NCBI GenBank assembly: GCA_015680685.1
Contig: MNCI01012653.1
Location: forward strand, 166,723 to 230,722
Length of the DNA stretch: 64,000 nt
Direction of reading: 5' to 3'
Source of the DNA: Gnetum montanum
Taxonomy: Eukaryota; Streptophyta; Gnetopsida; Gnetales; Gnetaceae
Numbering within the stretch: the stretch's first letter is position 1; every line of letters begins with the position of its first letter. Shown in pieces: positions 11,149-21,403 of this stretch. The position numbers and the translations under genes were made by a program. The notes beneath the pieces are model-generated. The model made no database searches, was not told the DNA's origin, and saw nothing but the letters and a program-made list of their open reading frames with translations.

Positions 11149-12185
11149 AGATGGTTAGAATTCTTTATGATAGAAAATCTTCAAGCTTCTATACTATTAA
11201 TTTTCTCTTGATATTGAGTTGTGATGGGCAAATCATCCTTCTTCTCATATTTATAATACAATAATAAAAATCTTAGTAAAAGCAAAGATAATGTTATAAC
11301 TTTAGATAACCAAAGATCTAATAAAATCCAATGTATACTTTTTTAAAGAAAAAGATAACATTTACTTTTTGTTTTTAAAAGCTAACATTTAATTTTTTGT
11401 ATTTTATGATTTTTATGTTCACTAAAGTGGAATTATATGTATTTTAACTCGAAGTTCTCTCTAAGAAAATTCCAACAGTACCCATTTCATCAAAATCTGA
11501 CTTACAGTTTGAAAGATATGGTAATTCTTCGGTTACATGCAGATTAAATATATATATATATATCAAAAAGAATAAAATGCCTTTTTTTAATTTTAAAATT
11601 TAAAAAGGAAAGAAAGTAAGAGGTCTTGGATTCAAACTCAAACCCCAATAATTCTTTTTTAAAAGATACTTTGAAAGGAAATTTCTACGACCAGTCATAG
11701 CCAATCATAGTCAACCACAGCAAGGCTGTGACTATAAAAGACTGGCCCTTGGGCAAGCTCCAAAGGGCACCTCTAAGCCCTCTAGCATGCATCTATTGTC
11801 ATGGCATTCCTACCAACACTATTCTTACTACCACCTACTACTCTTTGTTGGCATTGTCGAAACCCTGACACCTCTTCTCAACTTGGCCATATGGTCCTAC
11901 CACGAGGCATCACGACCACCTATGGCAAAAGGGTAGGCTCTACCATAGGGGAAAGAAACCTCTGCATGTGTTCTAATCTACTTATATGCTAGGCACCATG
12001 GTAGGACCACTAAAGAGCACCAAAAACACGCTGCATTGTGTTGTGGCACACCATGTCACTTTATGTTGTGCCTATCCACACTACATCACCTACACTACGT
12101 TGCGGACCACCTACCCACAACATGCCATGCCTAATATTGTTGCTCGCTTGTCACTTGCTTACTCCCTACTATGCACACCACCGAT
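11149..12185 (+). other. AT-rich leader sequence with a possible core promoter
   Basis: No supported gene. TATAAAAG at 11733-11740 sits in a less AT-rich setting and is followed about 30 bp later by a change to C-rich sequence, the layout of an LTR-type promoter, but no matching second LTR was found. A (TA)n run lies at about 11549-11563. A short frame starting MAFLPTLFLLPP at 11801 has no recognisable domain. Confidence 0.3.
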
Positions 12186-12530
12186 CACTACATTTAGCAC
12201 TACTGATAAATGCCTCCAGTGCTATTAATCACTACCTTTAGCACTAGTAATAAATGCCTCTAGTGCTACCAATCACTACCTTTAGCACTATTGATAAATG
12301 CCTCCAGTGCTATCGATCACTACCTTTAGCACTACTGATAAATGCCTCTAGTGCTACCGATCACTACCTTTAGCACTACTAATCACTACCTCTAGTGTCA
12401 CTGATAACTACCTTCACTACCAATCACTGCCAATCACTACCTCTAGTGTCATCGATAACTACCTTCACCACCACCAATCACTACCTTTAGTATCACCAAT
12501 CACTACCTTTGGACATTGCCAATAATTGCC
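12186..12530 (+). repeat. 44-bp tandem repeat with internal dyads
   Basis: Four consecutive 44-bp units (12186, 12230, 12274, 12318) are followed by degenerating 22-bp half-units to about 12530. Each unit joins CACTACCTTTAGCACTA to AAATGCCTCTAGTGCTA. The words TAGCACTA and TAGTGCTA are exact reverse complements, so every unit can fold into a hairpin and neighbouring units can pair. Half-units share the ending AAT/GAT before the next CACTACC. Confidence 0.85.
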
Positions 12531-12812
12531 TCTCCATGTGCTATCACTAAAAAAAGATATAGGGATCACACAACCAGTTGTGTTGGTGCAAAAGAGGATC
12601 GTGCGAACCCTAGAATAGGTCATCAATCAATTGATAGAAAAATTGAAATTTTTTTGATAATTGACAAGAATTTTGAAATTCCCATCAATTGATGGAAAAA
12701 GTTCAACATTTCTTTTTGTGCCATAATTATTAGTTTAAATAGAAAATGCACTTAATTATTTACAAAAATTCAAATTAGTGCTACAGTAATAAGAGAAATA
12801 AAAATTTTTTAA

Positions 12813-12866
12813 TTAAGCTTGCACATCCTAAAGTAGAATTGGGATGGGTGACCTCTCGGGAAGTCT
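12813..12866 (+). other. 5S rRNA-derived fragment (internal control region)
   Basis: GGATGGGTGACCTCTCGGGA at 12842-12861, continuing AGTC, differs by one base from the box C region of plant 5S rRNA genes. The preceding TTAAGCTTGCAC resembles the 5S stretch TTAAGCGTGCTT. The 5' half of the gene and its 3' end are not recognisable, so this is not a functional 5S gene. Plant Cassandra-type elements and 5S-derived SINEs carry such fragments. Which source applies here is not clear. Confidence 0.7.
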
Positions 12867-13159
12867 TTGAAAATGTGAAAGTTTGTAAACTTAAAATAGC
12901 TATAAATTTTAAATCTGGAGTCTATTTCTAACCCAATGAAAAATGATTCCAATAGATTTGTACCTTTTAAACATAATGGGATGGTCATATTTAGCTTTTG
13001 GATTATAGAAAAATAGCATTTAATTAATTATTCCTAGTCTCAAAAATAATTAGGATTTGGTACTCGATAAGGGATCTGTGATAGTTTTAACTTCTCTCAA
13101 ACTAGCTAACAATTTCAAGACCCATAAAAAGAGTCATAGAAGTTAAGGATTCTCAACAT

Positions 13160-14270
13160 ACCTAATTTCTTCAACTTACTGATGTCGAGAACCTAAAGAA
13201 TAAATTGGAGAGAAATGAAAGCCTGAGTCAATGACCAGATGAATGCCCTTGAAGATCAAATTAATGAGATCAGGGGTATCTAAGAATAACTTCAACACTC
13301 AAATGAGGGGTTCAAGATAGACATACATAATATGTCTGATGAAGTTAGAAAATTGTCCCTAAGTTTAGGGGATAAAAGATCAGATGTGAAAGAAAATATG
13401 GATTCCTTTGTAAACTCTATCAAATAATTAACTGACCATCTCATTTATCCTTCAAATCCTACCCACAGTCTACCTAGGGAACAACATCAAGATCAAGATC
13501 AACCTCCCCCTAAGGATCCACATCAAACACAACCTCTACTTTCTAATTGATAGGATACTAGAATCCCTCTTGTAAAATTCACCTAGAGAATCATTGACGC
13601 AAGTTCATGCTAAGAAAGTAAAATTAGATCATTATGATGGAGCCCTTGGATCTAGTGCTAAGGTAAAAAATTGGCTTAATATAATGAAAAATTACTTTGA
13701 TATATTGAATTTTTTAGGCCATGAACATTTAGTAGTTATCTCCTTGTATTTAAGAGGACTTATGGCAACATGGTGGAATGGACTGAGATCTCAAGGTTTG
13801 ATTACAAATTGACTTAACTTTTATCAAGTTTTTGAATAGGAATTCAATCTTGGTTCTTTTCTCAAAGAGCGCAAAATGAGATTTAATTTATTATGGTTGG
13901 AAAGGCGATTTGTAGATGATTATTAGAAGGAATTCTATGATCTTTCTTAGTATGTAAGTTACCAAGATGAGGGAGAATTAACTTCAAAATTCATTGGAGG
14001 ACTACATGCTCAACTGTGTCCCCAAACATAAGTCCATAATCTTCAAACCATTGATGAAGCATCTAGAATTGCTAAGGATTATGAGGAATTGAATCAAATA
14101 TGAGCTACCCTTCAACAAGCAACCCTTTGACAAACTACCTTTCCACAAGAAATGCTAGAGGAGACAGCAATCAGAAAATCTCAATTAGGATTAAGATGTT
14201 TCGTTTGTGGTGAAGATCATTTCAAATGAGACTACCAAAAATTTCAAACAAAAATAAAAAGGACCAACTA
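13160..14270 (+). pseudogene. Element E gag, broken
   Basis: An N-terminal helical region (LEDQINEIRG, SDEVRKLSLSLGDKR at about 13235-13370) precedes the capsid core. The core reads KLDHYDGALGSSAKVKNWL, LGHEHLVVISLYLRG and TWWNGLRSQG (about 13620-13800), and continues in the same region as LNFYQVF and GELTSKFIGGLH. A zinc knuckle is seen as CFVCGEDHFK near 14199-14228 with the last Cys missing. The Gln-rich linker QHQDQDQPPPKD lies near 13485. Frames change near 13590, and several in-frame stops show the gene is dead. Confidence 0.75.
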
Positions 14271-14399
14271 AATAAAAAATGAAAAACCCAACACAAACAT
14301 GAACAAAGGAAAAATTCCAACCACTACCATAGCTATAAAGAAGATATCTGCATCAACTAAATCATGTTTGCGTAAAATTCAATTTACTTTACTAATTTT

Positions 14400-14814
14400 T
14401 GAAGGTTAAATTAAAGGTAAACAAATTAAATTTTTGATTAATAGTGGTGATAGTGATAAATTTATGTCTCTAAAGTTAATTAATTTATTGAAATTAAGTT
14501 TACCTTCCAAGAAAATCATTAAGATAGAATTGGCAGATGGAATGATTATGAGAAAGCATACCAGGTATGGAGAAATTAAATTTAACTTGGAAAACATGCC
14601 TTTCATTGATGAGTTTTTTGAATTTGAACTAGGTGATGTTGATGCAATTTTAGGAATGACTTTCCTCCAAATATTTGATAGTACTACTAACTTTGGAACT
14701 CATATTGAAAAAGTCCCTATGATAAAGAAAATCTCTATGATAACTATTAAAAAAGCTAAAAGATTAGTCAAAAAAGGTGTTATGATGTTGGTTGTCAAAG
14801 TAACCCAACCTTAG
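14400..14814 (+). pseudogene. Element E protease
   Basis: Retropepsin-like segment starting KFLINSGDSDKFMS (active-site Asp replaced by Asn, then SG) and followed by LADGMIMRKH and DAILGMTFLQ (about 14640-14670), the LGMDFL-type C-terminal motif of chromovirus-like Ty3/gypsy proteases. It lies between gag and RT as expected. The Asp-to-Asn change in the catalytic triad would inactivate it. Confidence 0.7.
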
Positions 14815-14879
14815 AGATATTCAGGTACTAAGATCCCGAAAGAGCTTAAGGAATATAAAGATTCAGTATTTGGTGAAAC

Positions 14880-15610
14880 TAGAGAACTACCTTCAAAAAG
14901 AATTGTTGAGCATGCCATTAATATTTTTCCTAACACACAACCTATTTCAAAAGACCCTTATAGATTTTCTACCTCTGAATTAAGAGAATTAAAATCACAA
15001 TTAGACCAATTATTGGAAGAAGAAAAAATTAGACCTAGCATATCACCTTTGGGTGCACTAGTCTTATTCATTAAAAAGAAAGATAGTACACTAAGATTAT
15101 GCATCGATTATAGAGCATTGAATAAAGTGATAATTAAAAATACTTATCCCTTTACTTAGGATCAATGATTTTTTTGATCAACTTATGGGTGCATGTTATT
15201 TCTCAAAGAATGATTTAAAATTAGGTTATGATCAAATAAGGATTAAGGAGAAAGATATTCAGAAAAATACTTTTCGAGACAAATATGGATTATATGAATT
15301 TGTTGTGATGCCTTTTGGATTAACTAATGCACCTACAACATTCATGGCATTAATGCATAATATTTTTCATTAGTATCTTGATCAATTTGTTATAGTATTT
15401 ATAGATGATATACTTATTTATTATATGTCAAGAGAAGAACATGTCAAACATTTGAAAAGTACAATGGGAATTCTTAAAGAGCATCAACTAAAAGCTAAAT
15501 TGAGTAAATGTGAATTCTTTAAGAAAGAAGTATAATTCTTAGGACTTATAGTTTCTAAGAAAGGATTGTAAGTAGATCCAACAAAAATTAGTGTGATCCG
15601 AGACTAGCTT
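14880..15610 (+). pseudogene. Element E reverse transcriptase
   Basis: Blocks in order: [20 protein letters not shown] (about 14990-15050), [39 protein letters not shown] (15185 on), [12 protein letters not shown], and the catalytic VFIDDILIY near 15396-15422, with both Asp residues present. The thumb follows (EHQLKAKLSKCEFF). A frameshift near 15160 and stops at 15372 and 15534 break the frame. The style is that of chromovirus-like Ty3/gypsy RT rather than Athila or Tat. Confidence 0.85.
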
Positions 15611-15619
15611 GAACTAAAA

Positions 15620-16200
15620 GATGTTATAGTGGCTCGCTACTTCTTAGGTTTAGCCAATTTTTATCAACGTTTCATTAAAGATTATTCTACCTTGGTAGCC
15701 CCATTAACTAACCTTTTGGAAGAGAAACGTGTGTTCAAGTTTGATGAAAACTGTAGGGAATATTTTCTCAAATTAAAGATGCTACTTACAAAAACACTTA
15801 TTTTGAGAATTCCAGATGAAGAATTACAATTTGATGTATCCATGGATGCCTATGTAATATGAATTTGTGTAGTTCTTTAACAAGAATATAAAGTCATATG
15901 TTACGACTCTCGTAAATTATGAGGAGCCAAGGCAAATTACTCAACCCATGATTTAGAATTACTAGCAATTTTTGATGCTCTAAAAGTCTGGAGACATTAT
16001 CTTTGTGGAAAAAGGTTTGTCCTAGAAAAGATCATAAAAGTTTAAAATATTTGCAAATATAGTGTATTTTAAATACTCATCAAAGGTGATGGATAGAATT
16101 ATTGGCTAAATATGATTTTTAAATCCAATATATTCCCAGTAACAAAAATGTGGTAACTAATGCCCTTAGTCGAATGTGGAACTTAATGATAGATGTGGTA
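15620..16200 (+). pseudogene. Element E RNase H
   Basis: The region starts with the connection segment YFLGLANFYQRFIKDYS (about 15641-15690) and PLTNLLEEKRVFKFDENC. RNase H then reads LQFDVSMDAYVI (Asp present), [19 protein letters not shown] wording (about 15940-15980, where Glu is expected) and VVTNALSRM near 16150, with Asn for the last Asp. Several stops interrupt it between 15860 and 16080. Confidence 0.7.
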
Positions 16201-16269
16201 ACGACCAGTATGGAAGAAGAAATTAAGGAATAAATAAAAGAATACCCTCATTTTAGAAATATTTTAACC

Positions 16270-16878
16270 AATATTTCCTATGAGCCTCAATACCAACTTA
16301 CCTCCAATAGTTTATTGATAAAAGGACAAATAGTATGTATACCAAAAGAAAATTGGAGACCCAGGTTGTTGTGTGAAGCACACAAAGTACCATACAAAGT
16401 ACACCTAGGTTATATTAAGACCTATACGCTAATTTGCAAATCTTATTTTTGGCCTAGAATAAAGAATGATGTGTTCTCATACATTAAAAATTGTCGAACA
16501 TGTCAAACAATAAAAGTTGAACGGAGGAAACCCAATGGATTATTACAACCTTTGGAAGTCCCAACCTAGAAATGGGAAGATATCACTATGGATTTCATTA
16601 TAGGATTTCCAATAACTGAAATGGGAAATGACTCAATAACTAAAATGTGAAATGACTCAATTTTTGTAGATGGCACATAGAAGAAGAAGTAGCCCAAAAA
16701 TTTGTATGTGAAGTATTTTGATTCCATGGTTGTCAAAAATCTATCACTTCAAACAAAGATCCCAAGTTCATATCCAAATTCTAAAAAAATTTCTTCAAAG
16801 AACTTGGAACCCAGTTGAAATTTAGCATAGCTTATCACCTTGAGACTAATGGACAAACTGAACATGTAAATAGAATAT
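16270..16878 (+). pseudogene. Element E integrase, truncated
   Basis: The zinc-binding part is clear: CEAHKVPYKVHLGYIKT, YFWPRIKNDVFSYIKNCRTC (about 16372-16503). The core gives TMDFIIGFPI (first Asp, near 16588), an SNKDPKF segment near 16757 (Asn where the second catalytic Asp is expected) and NGQTEHVNRIL near 16850 (Glu present). Directly after this the sequence jumps to LTR-like repeats, so the integrase C-terminus, any chromodomain and the polypurine tract are missing. Confidence 0.8.
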
Positions 16879-17204
16879 TACCTCTAACCATGGTGGTAGC
16901 ATAGAATATCACCTTGAGACTAATATCACCCCTTTGGAAAGACACCCTAACCATGGTGGTAGCATTGGATTACCTCTAAGGCTTAAGTGGCATAGGAAGA
17001 CAACCTAGAGGATGTTACATTACTCTCTTCAATTAATAATTTTTTTTCATTTTCCTTATTTCAGTCTTCAATATCAATTATTTATTTACTAATTAATTCA
17101 TTTATTAAATATTTATAATATTTCCAAAATATTATCTAAGAAAACAATGAATGCAATAAATTAAGTGATCATATTTTTACGACATCCAGGAACAAGATGT
17201 CACA
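16879..17204 (+). repeat. 3' LTR of element E, 5'-truncated, with scrambled junction
   Basis: From about 16928 to 17204 this matches the second half of the 5' LTR (393-667) and ends CAAGATGTCACA. Its U3 is missing. Between integrase and LTR (16879-16930) short words are repeated: TCACCTTGAGACTAAT at 16831 and 16906, and TAACCATGGTGGTAGCAT at two places about 65 bp apart. This indicates a rearranged deletion junction. Confidence 0.75.
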
Positions 17205-17275
17205 TAGCCATTTTCTCTCTCCATTCAAATTTCAAAAATTGTATTTTGAAAACTTTGTATTTTAGAAACTTTCAA
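17205..17275 (+). repeat. Left terminal inverted repeat, inner part (Merlin-like transposon)
   Basis: Continues the inverted match interrupted at 158. CTCTCTCCATT, AAAATTGTATTTT and AGAAACTTT appear in the same order in the reverse complement of 28501-28560, with one extra 16-base stretch here. Sequence from here to 17494 would be the left interior of the transposon, continued at 26458 beyond element A. Confidence 0.6.
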
Positions 17276-17494
17276 GATTTTTCATTTATGTTTAATTTTA
17301 ATAAATTAATAATAATGTTTCTATTTTATTACACTAGGAATGAATTAAATAATATATTTTGTAAAAAGTACATGTAGATAGGAACTTACCATGGCACCAA
17401 ATATATTGATACAAGCTTACTATGAGATAAAAGGCATCAAATCTTTATGAAAAAATCTAAGGCAAGAAGAATGTAAAAAAATTTAATAGCCTAT
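17276..17494 (+). other. Left interior of the Merlin-like transposon
   Basis: AT-rich, no coding sequence seen. Ends with CCTAT (17490-17494), duplicated after element A at 26453-26457, so the sequence originally continued into 26458. Confidence 0.45.
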
Positions 17495-17910
17495 TGTTGA
17501 GGCCAATTTTTATAAAAATAAAAAAATAAATAATAAAAATATAAAATAAAAAAAATAAAAAAAGAGCACCATGAGCTTGCACATGGCCATTATCCATGTG
17601 CTGGTGGGCTTCGTTGGCCCATAGAAAAACAAATTTTAAAACGTTGATCAAGCATCCACCCATGACTTATGACCCATGATGATTATCCTGTTTTGTTTTT
17701 TTTTTCTTTTTGCAACAATATGAGGAAAAAGGTAAAAATAATTCATGGAAAAGGGGGCTGGAAATTTAGGGTTAGGGTTTTTCTCTCGCAGGGCTTCTAT
17801 TTAGAGGGAGAAGGAAGGGGGTTTTAGGGACAAGGAGAAACGATCAGGGGGCAGTGATTTTTCTATTCTGGGAGAGCCCGGGGCAGCGATTTTTCTGTTC
17901 TAGCGTTTTC
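17495..17910 (+). repeat. 5' LTR of element A, truncated
   Basis: Matches the first part of the 3' LTR (from 25428), including GAGCTTGCACATGGCCATTA and the telomere-like TTAGGGTTAGGG. It lacks about 60 bases present near 25438-25490. The match ends at 17910 inside the second unit of the GGCAGCGATTTTTCTGTTC minisatellite. A 38-bp copy of its own sequence (17645-17682) is pasted at 17911-17948, then leader sequence follows. Confidence 0.82.
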
Positions 17911-17948
17911 TGATCAAGCATCCACCCATGACTTATGACCCATGATGA

Positions 17949-18443
17949 AACAAAATTTTTCTTTTATGTTTCTTTTTTTTCTTTAAAAAAAATGATCATT
18001 TCTTATTAATGTCTATTTAATTTTTGCCCCTCTATTTTCAATTTTATTGCTCTATTTTAGTTTGAAATTTTCAAAATTTCCAAATTTATATTCTAGCAGT
18101 CCTTTTTAATTTCTTTTTCTAAAATTTAATTTAGGAAATTTAAATCATTTTACTTTGAATTTACTTTTCTGAAATTTTGCAATGTCAATTTTACTTTTAA
18201 AAATTTTAAAAAATAAAAAAATATATTATTCAAATGTTTTTTTTATTTTCTTTAATTTTCACAGTTTATTAGCATTTTACATTTCTTGTTATTTTTCATT
18301 TTATGAGTGACTTTTCTTACAGAGTATCTCAACAAAGAACTCATACTCCTACCCCTAGTCAACCAGCTACTCGTCATTCTACTTTGAGAAAACAATGAGC
18401 TTCACTTTTTCCAAGTTTAATTCCTAAAAAACCTCAGACTAAG
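17949..18443 (+). other. Leader of element A
   Basis: T- and A-rich sequence without a supported frame before about 18300. A coding-like stretch (FSYRVSQQRTHTPTPSQPAT, from about 18310) leads to the gag start region with one stop. The primer-binding site expected here is deleted. Confidence 0.5.
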
Positions 18444-19700
18444 ATGGCAGACCATCAACCCTCGGCTCCCTTAGTAAGAAACCCTTTTAATTTTCATAAC
18501 TACGATGACATACCAAAATCCCTTCAAAACATAAACTTGTTCTTCAATCCTACAACCCCTACGAATGATGCCCGCCAACACATACAATGTTTTGAAACCT
18601 TATTAGGGATCCACAACATTATACATAATGATGTGGCATGTAGGGTGTTTATAACAATATTTATGACCAAAACAACCCAATGGTTCTTAATGCTTCTTGA
18701 TTCCTCTATTAACACATGGCAAGAATTCAAAAAAAGTTTTTAAATCAATTTGACAAATTTACAAGCCCTGCTATCGCATCAAGCAACTTTACTAGCCTAA
18801 GAAAGCTACCTGGGGAAAATGTTAGGGATTATAACCTTAGATTCCTTCATCAACTTGCCTATGTGCCAAATGAGATGCGACCACAACTAGATGGTATCCT
18901 CAACTTCTATCTCTCTACCATTGATCTATTCTTTGCTTATGCCATTAAATCTAATCACAACATAATAGAAATACAAAGTGCAATGTCAAAAGCTGTGGAA
19001 TTAAAGCAAATAACCCTTATGAACAACATCAAAACCCAATTTGGGATGATGAGGGTTAGTAACCCTATGCAATCAAACCCACTCATACCAACTTTTCAAA
19101 CATCTAATGTCATGCCTCAAGCTGTTCCTCCCTTTCAATCAACTCAACCTATAAGTAATTACTCACAAGGGCCCATATCCTCTTCATTCTTACCATCCAA
19201 CACTGGTTTGAATGATGATCAATCAAAAGCCTTGATTCAATCCATTATCAACGCAAATGGGACATCAAATTCTATTGAACCACCAACCCAAACTCAAAAT
19301 CAGATGAGCCAAATACTCACTTCACTACAAAAACTATCCAATGAAGTGGTTGAGCTAAAGAGAAACAATAACAAAAGCCCTATACAACNNNNNNNNNNNN
19401 NNNNNNNNNNNNNNNNNNNNNNNNNNNNNNNNNNNNNNNNNNNNNNNNNNNNNNNNNNNNNNNNNNNNNNNNNNNNNNNNNNNNNNNNNNNNNNNNNNNN
19501 NNNNNNNNNNNNNNNNNNNNNNNNNNNNNNNNNNNNNNNNNNNNNNNNNNNNNNNNNNNNNNNNNNNNNNNNNNNNNNNACTTAGGAGAGTTCCATCTCA
19601 ACAAGAAGCCAAAGATGAACATAAGAATTATGATTTGGTTGAGGACTTAAAAAGAGTTAAAGCCAACATTTCGATGTATGACCTCCTACAGTTTAACAAA
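18444..19700 (+). pseudogene. Element A gag
   Basis: Capsid domain: APLVRNPFNFHNYDDIPKSL, QCFETLLGIHNI, ACRVFITIFMTKTTQWFLML and WQEFKKSF (18444-18743). A one-base shift near 18735 continues as NQFDKFTSPAIASSNFTSLR, LPGENVRDYNLRFLHQLAY and MSKAVELKQITLM (to about 19020). A Pro/Gln/Ser-rich tail follows, then a helical QMSQILTSLQKLSNEVVELK. The 191-base gap (19389-19579) removes part of the C-terminus. After the gap DLVEDLKRVKANISMYDLL continues in the frame that leads to the protease. Element B has the same modules. Confidence 0.85.
19389..19579. other. Assembly gap (N)
   Basis: Run of 191 undetermined bases inside the C-terminal part of the element A gag. Confidence 1.
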
Positions 19701-19819
19701 ATGAAAGAAGTGATTCGGGATATGGTTCATATACCTGTAGCCCAAAGAGAAAAATTCCCAATTCCTGAAAGGCAAGTTCACTTTGCAGAAAGTCCTAACA
19801 TGTTATCAGTACAAAACAT

Positions 19820-20330
19820 GAATAATTCCATGTCTAGCAAAAAGGAACATCCCCCTTTCCTAACCACTTTGATTATTCTAGGAAAAAATGTCCATAACTG
19901 TTTAATGGATTCAAGTGCAACTGTTAGTGTTATGCCTCTTGACATTTATATCACCTTAGGAGCAAAAATGATACCACAAACTAAAAGTGTAATTCAACTT
20001 GATGGATCTAGCATACCTGTAGTAGGGTTATTAAAAGAAGAAAAAGTACAACTTAAGTAATAACCTACATTCACATGTTATACAGATATCCTAGCAGTGA
20101 ATATGATGCCCACATATGGTGTGCTCTTATCTAGAACTCTTGGAGCTATGTTAAGGGGCTTCTTTAGGTCGGATTTCTCAGAATTATTGATCCCAGTTAA
20201 AGGAAAATCCGAATATATGATTATACCTAGGGAACCCTTTTATAAGAAAGTGGTAACAACTTTTGATCAACAAACTACATCTCAAGGAAATCAAAACAAC
20301 AATCATTTCGTTGGAGTGGTCAAACTAGGA
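19820..20330 (+). pseudogene. Element A aspartic protease
   Basis: The retropepsin segment NCLMDSSATVSVMPLDIY (about 19895-19950) carries DSS where DSG or DTG is usual. Element B has the same DSS, so it is a family feature rather than a private mutation. QLDGSSIPVVG and, after a stop at 20060, MPTYGVLLSRTLGAMLRGFF (from 20103) follow. The latter stands where LGRPW-type motifs close the protease in other elements. Proteolytic competence with DSS is uncertain. Confidence 0.7.
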
Positions 20331-20636
20331 CTTGGCAAATATTCCTTAAATGATGATATAAATGAGGCTACATACATAAATCCTTTTGCATACACATGTT
20401 CCACTCAATACTATCAAGCATTTAGAGAATATGAAAAGGTGTATGAAGATATTTTCCCATATCACCAACATGATAGAAAAACCTTTCTTTTTGGTGACCC
20501 ACCACCACTAGGAAATGATATAGACATAATTGAGATTTTAACTAATGAAATATTAGAAGATGGACCAAAATTTGATAATGATCCTTGTTACCTTGATCAA
20601 AGGGCCAATTTTTCAGATATTACAAACTTGAATACT

Positions 20637-21020
20637 TGGATACTAAGAGTGGATGATGCTTCTTCCAAGAAAGGATGTGGAGCTGGAATAATGCTTATAC
20701 CTCCAGGTGAAGCTCCTATTCTTAAAGTTATTAATTTCACTCAACCAATGACCAACAATATGGTCAAGTATGAAACACTAATTCATGGGATCAAACTAGC
20801 TCAATACTATGATTTGTCCAAACTTAAAATCTATAGCAACTCCCAACTGATAGTGAACCAAGCTAATGGTCTCTGTGACGATAAAGACATCACCATGAAA
20901 GCATACAAACCTTACGTTCTTGAAATTATTAAAGAATATGAATATGTAACCATTGAACATACACCTAGGGAAGAAAATTATATTCCAAATGCACTAGCCT
21001 AGATGGCTACCACTTTGGAT
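20637..21020 (+). pseudogene. Element A additional (archaeal-like) RNase H upstream of RT
   Basis: RNase H fold segment WILRVDDASSKKGCGAGIML, then MTNNMVKYETLIHGIKLAQ, LKIYSNSQLIVNQANG and HTPREENYIPNALA. This is the arrangement of the second, archaeal-like RNase H known from Tat-type elements. The first Asp and the Glu are present. The third acidic residue is Asn (YSNSQ) and the last is Asn (PNALA), so this copy should be inactive. The element B copy keeps Asp at both sites. The domain lies between protease and RT, not after RT as in the element at 57.4-60.8 kb. Confidence 0.85.
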
Positions 21021-21400
21021 GTCCCTTTTAAGCATAATGCTTGGGATTCAGAAATCATTATCGAAAAGGTGAAGTCCTATTCTATCCCTGATAATATCTC
21101 TTCTTTTAAAATATTTTTTTATGATGACCATATTTGTAAATTCCTATCTTCTGAAGGATAATTTAACGATCAAGGAGATACATCTAAGGATGTTGTATTC
21201 GTAAATAAGATATCTCCTGAAACTACAGTTAGAGAAGCTTTATTTGATGATCTATACACCAAGGCCTCAAATTTATCTGAAAACACCAATTGGTAAACGT
21301 TAGTTCAAACTGAAACAATTCAGGTTCAAAAGGGAGGAAAACAATACCCTGTTAAAATATGAGCCTATTTACATCCAGATGAAAGACAAAGCTTTGTTGA
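21003..21400 (+). pseudogene. Element A linker between RNase H and RT
   Basis: Coding-like text continues in several frames (ATTLDVPFKHNAWDSE at 21006; SYSIPDNISSF near 21080; REALFDDLYTKASN near 21230) through stops at 21000, 21160 and 21294. The counterpart in element B (40915-41340) has the same words, so this is part of the polyprotein. No enzymatic domain was recognised. Confidence 0.65.
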
Positions 21401-21403
21401 CCT

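Larger units (their letters stand above)
159..17204 (+). mobile_element. Ty3/gypsy element E (iMet-type primer site), interrupted
   Basis: An LTR retrotransposon bounded by LTRs at 159-667 and about 16928-17204. Their outer ends mirror each other (TGTAACATCTTG at the start, CAAGATGTCACA at the end). A TGGTATCATAGC primer site follows the 5' LTR. The internal order is gag, protease, RT, RNase H, integrase (13.2-16.9 kb), as in chromovirus-like Ty3/gypsy elements. The Athila-type element 809-8853 sits in its leader. Without that insert E would be about 9.0 kb, with a leader of more than 4 kb between primer site and gag, which is abnormally long and holds foreign-looking sequence. Stops and frameshifts are frequent, so the element is dead. 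No clean target-site duplication was found. Confidence 0.8.

Noticed and set aside
12186-12530. CRISPR-like regular repeats
   Set aside because: Units are directly adjacent with no unique spacers, and the setting is a plant genome. It is a simple tandem repeat.
12813-12866. Functional 5S rRNA gene
   Set aside because: Only the internal box C part is present. The first half and the 3' end are not recognisable.
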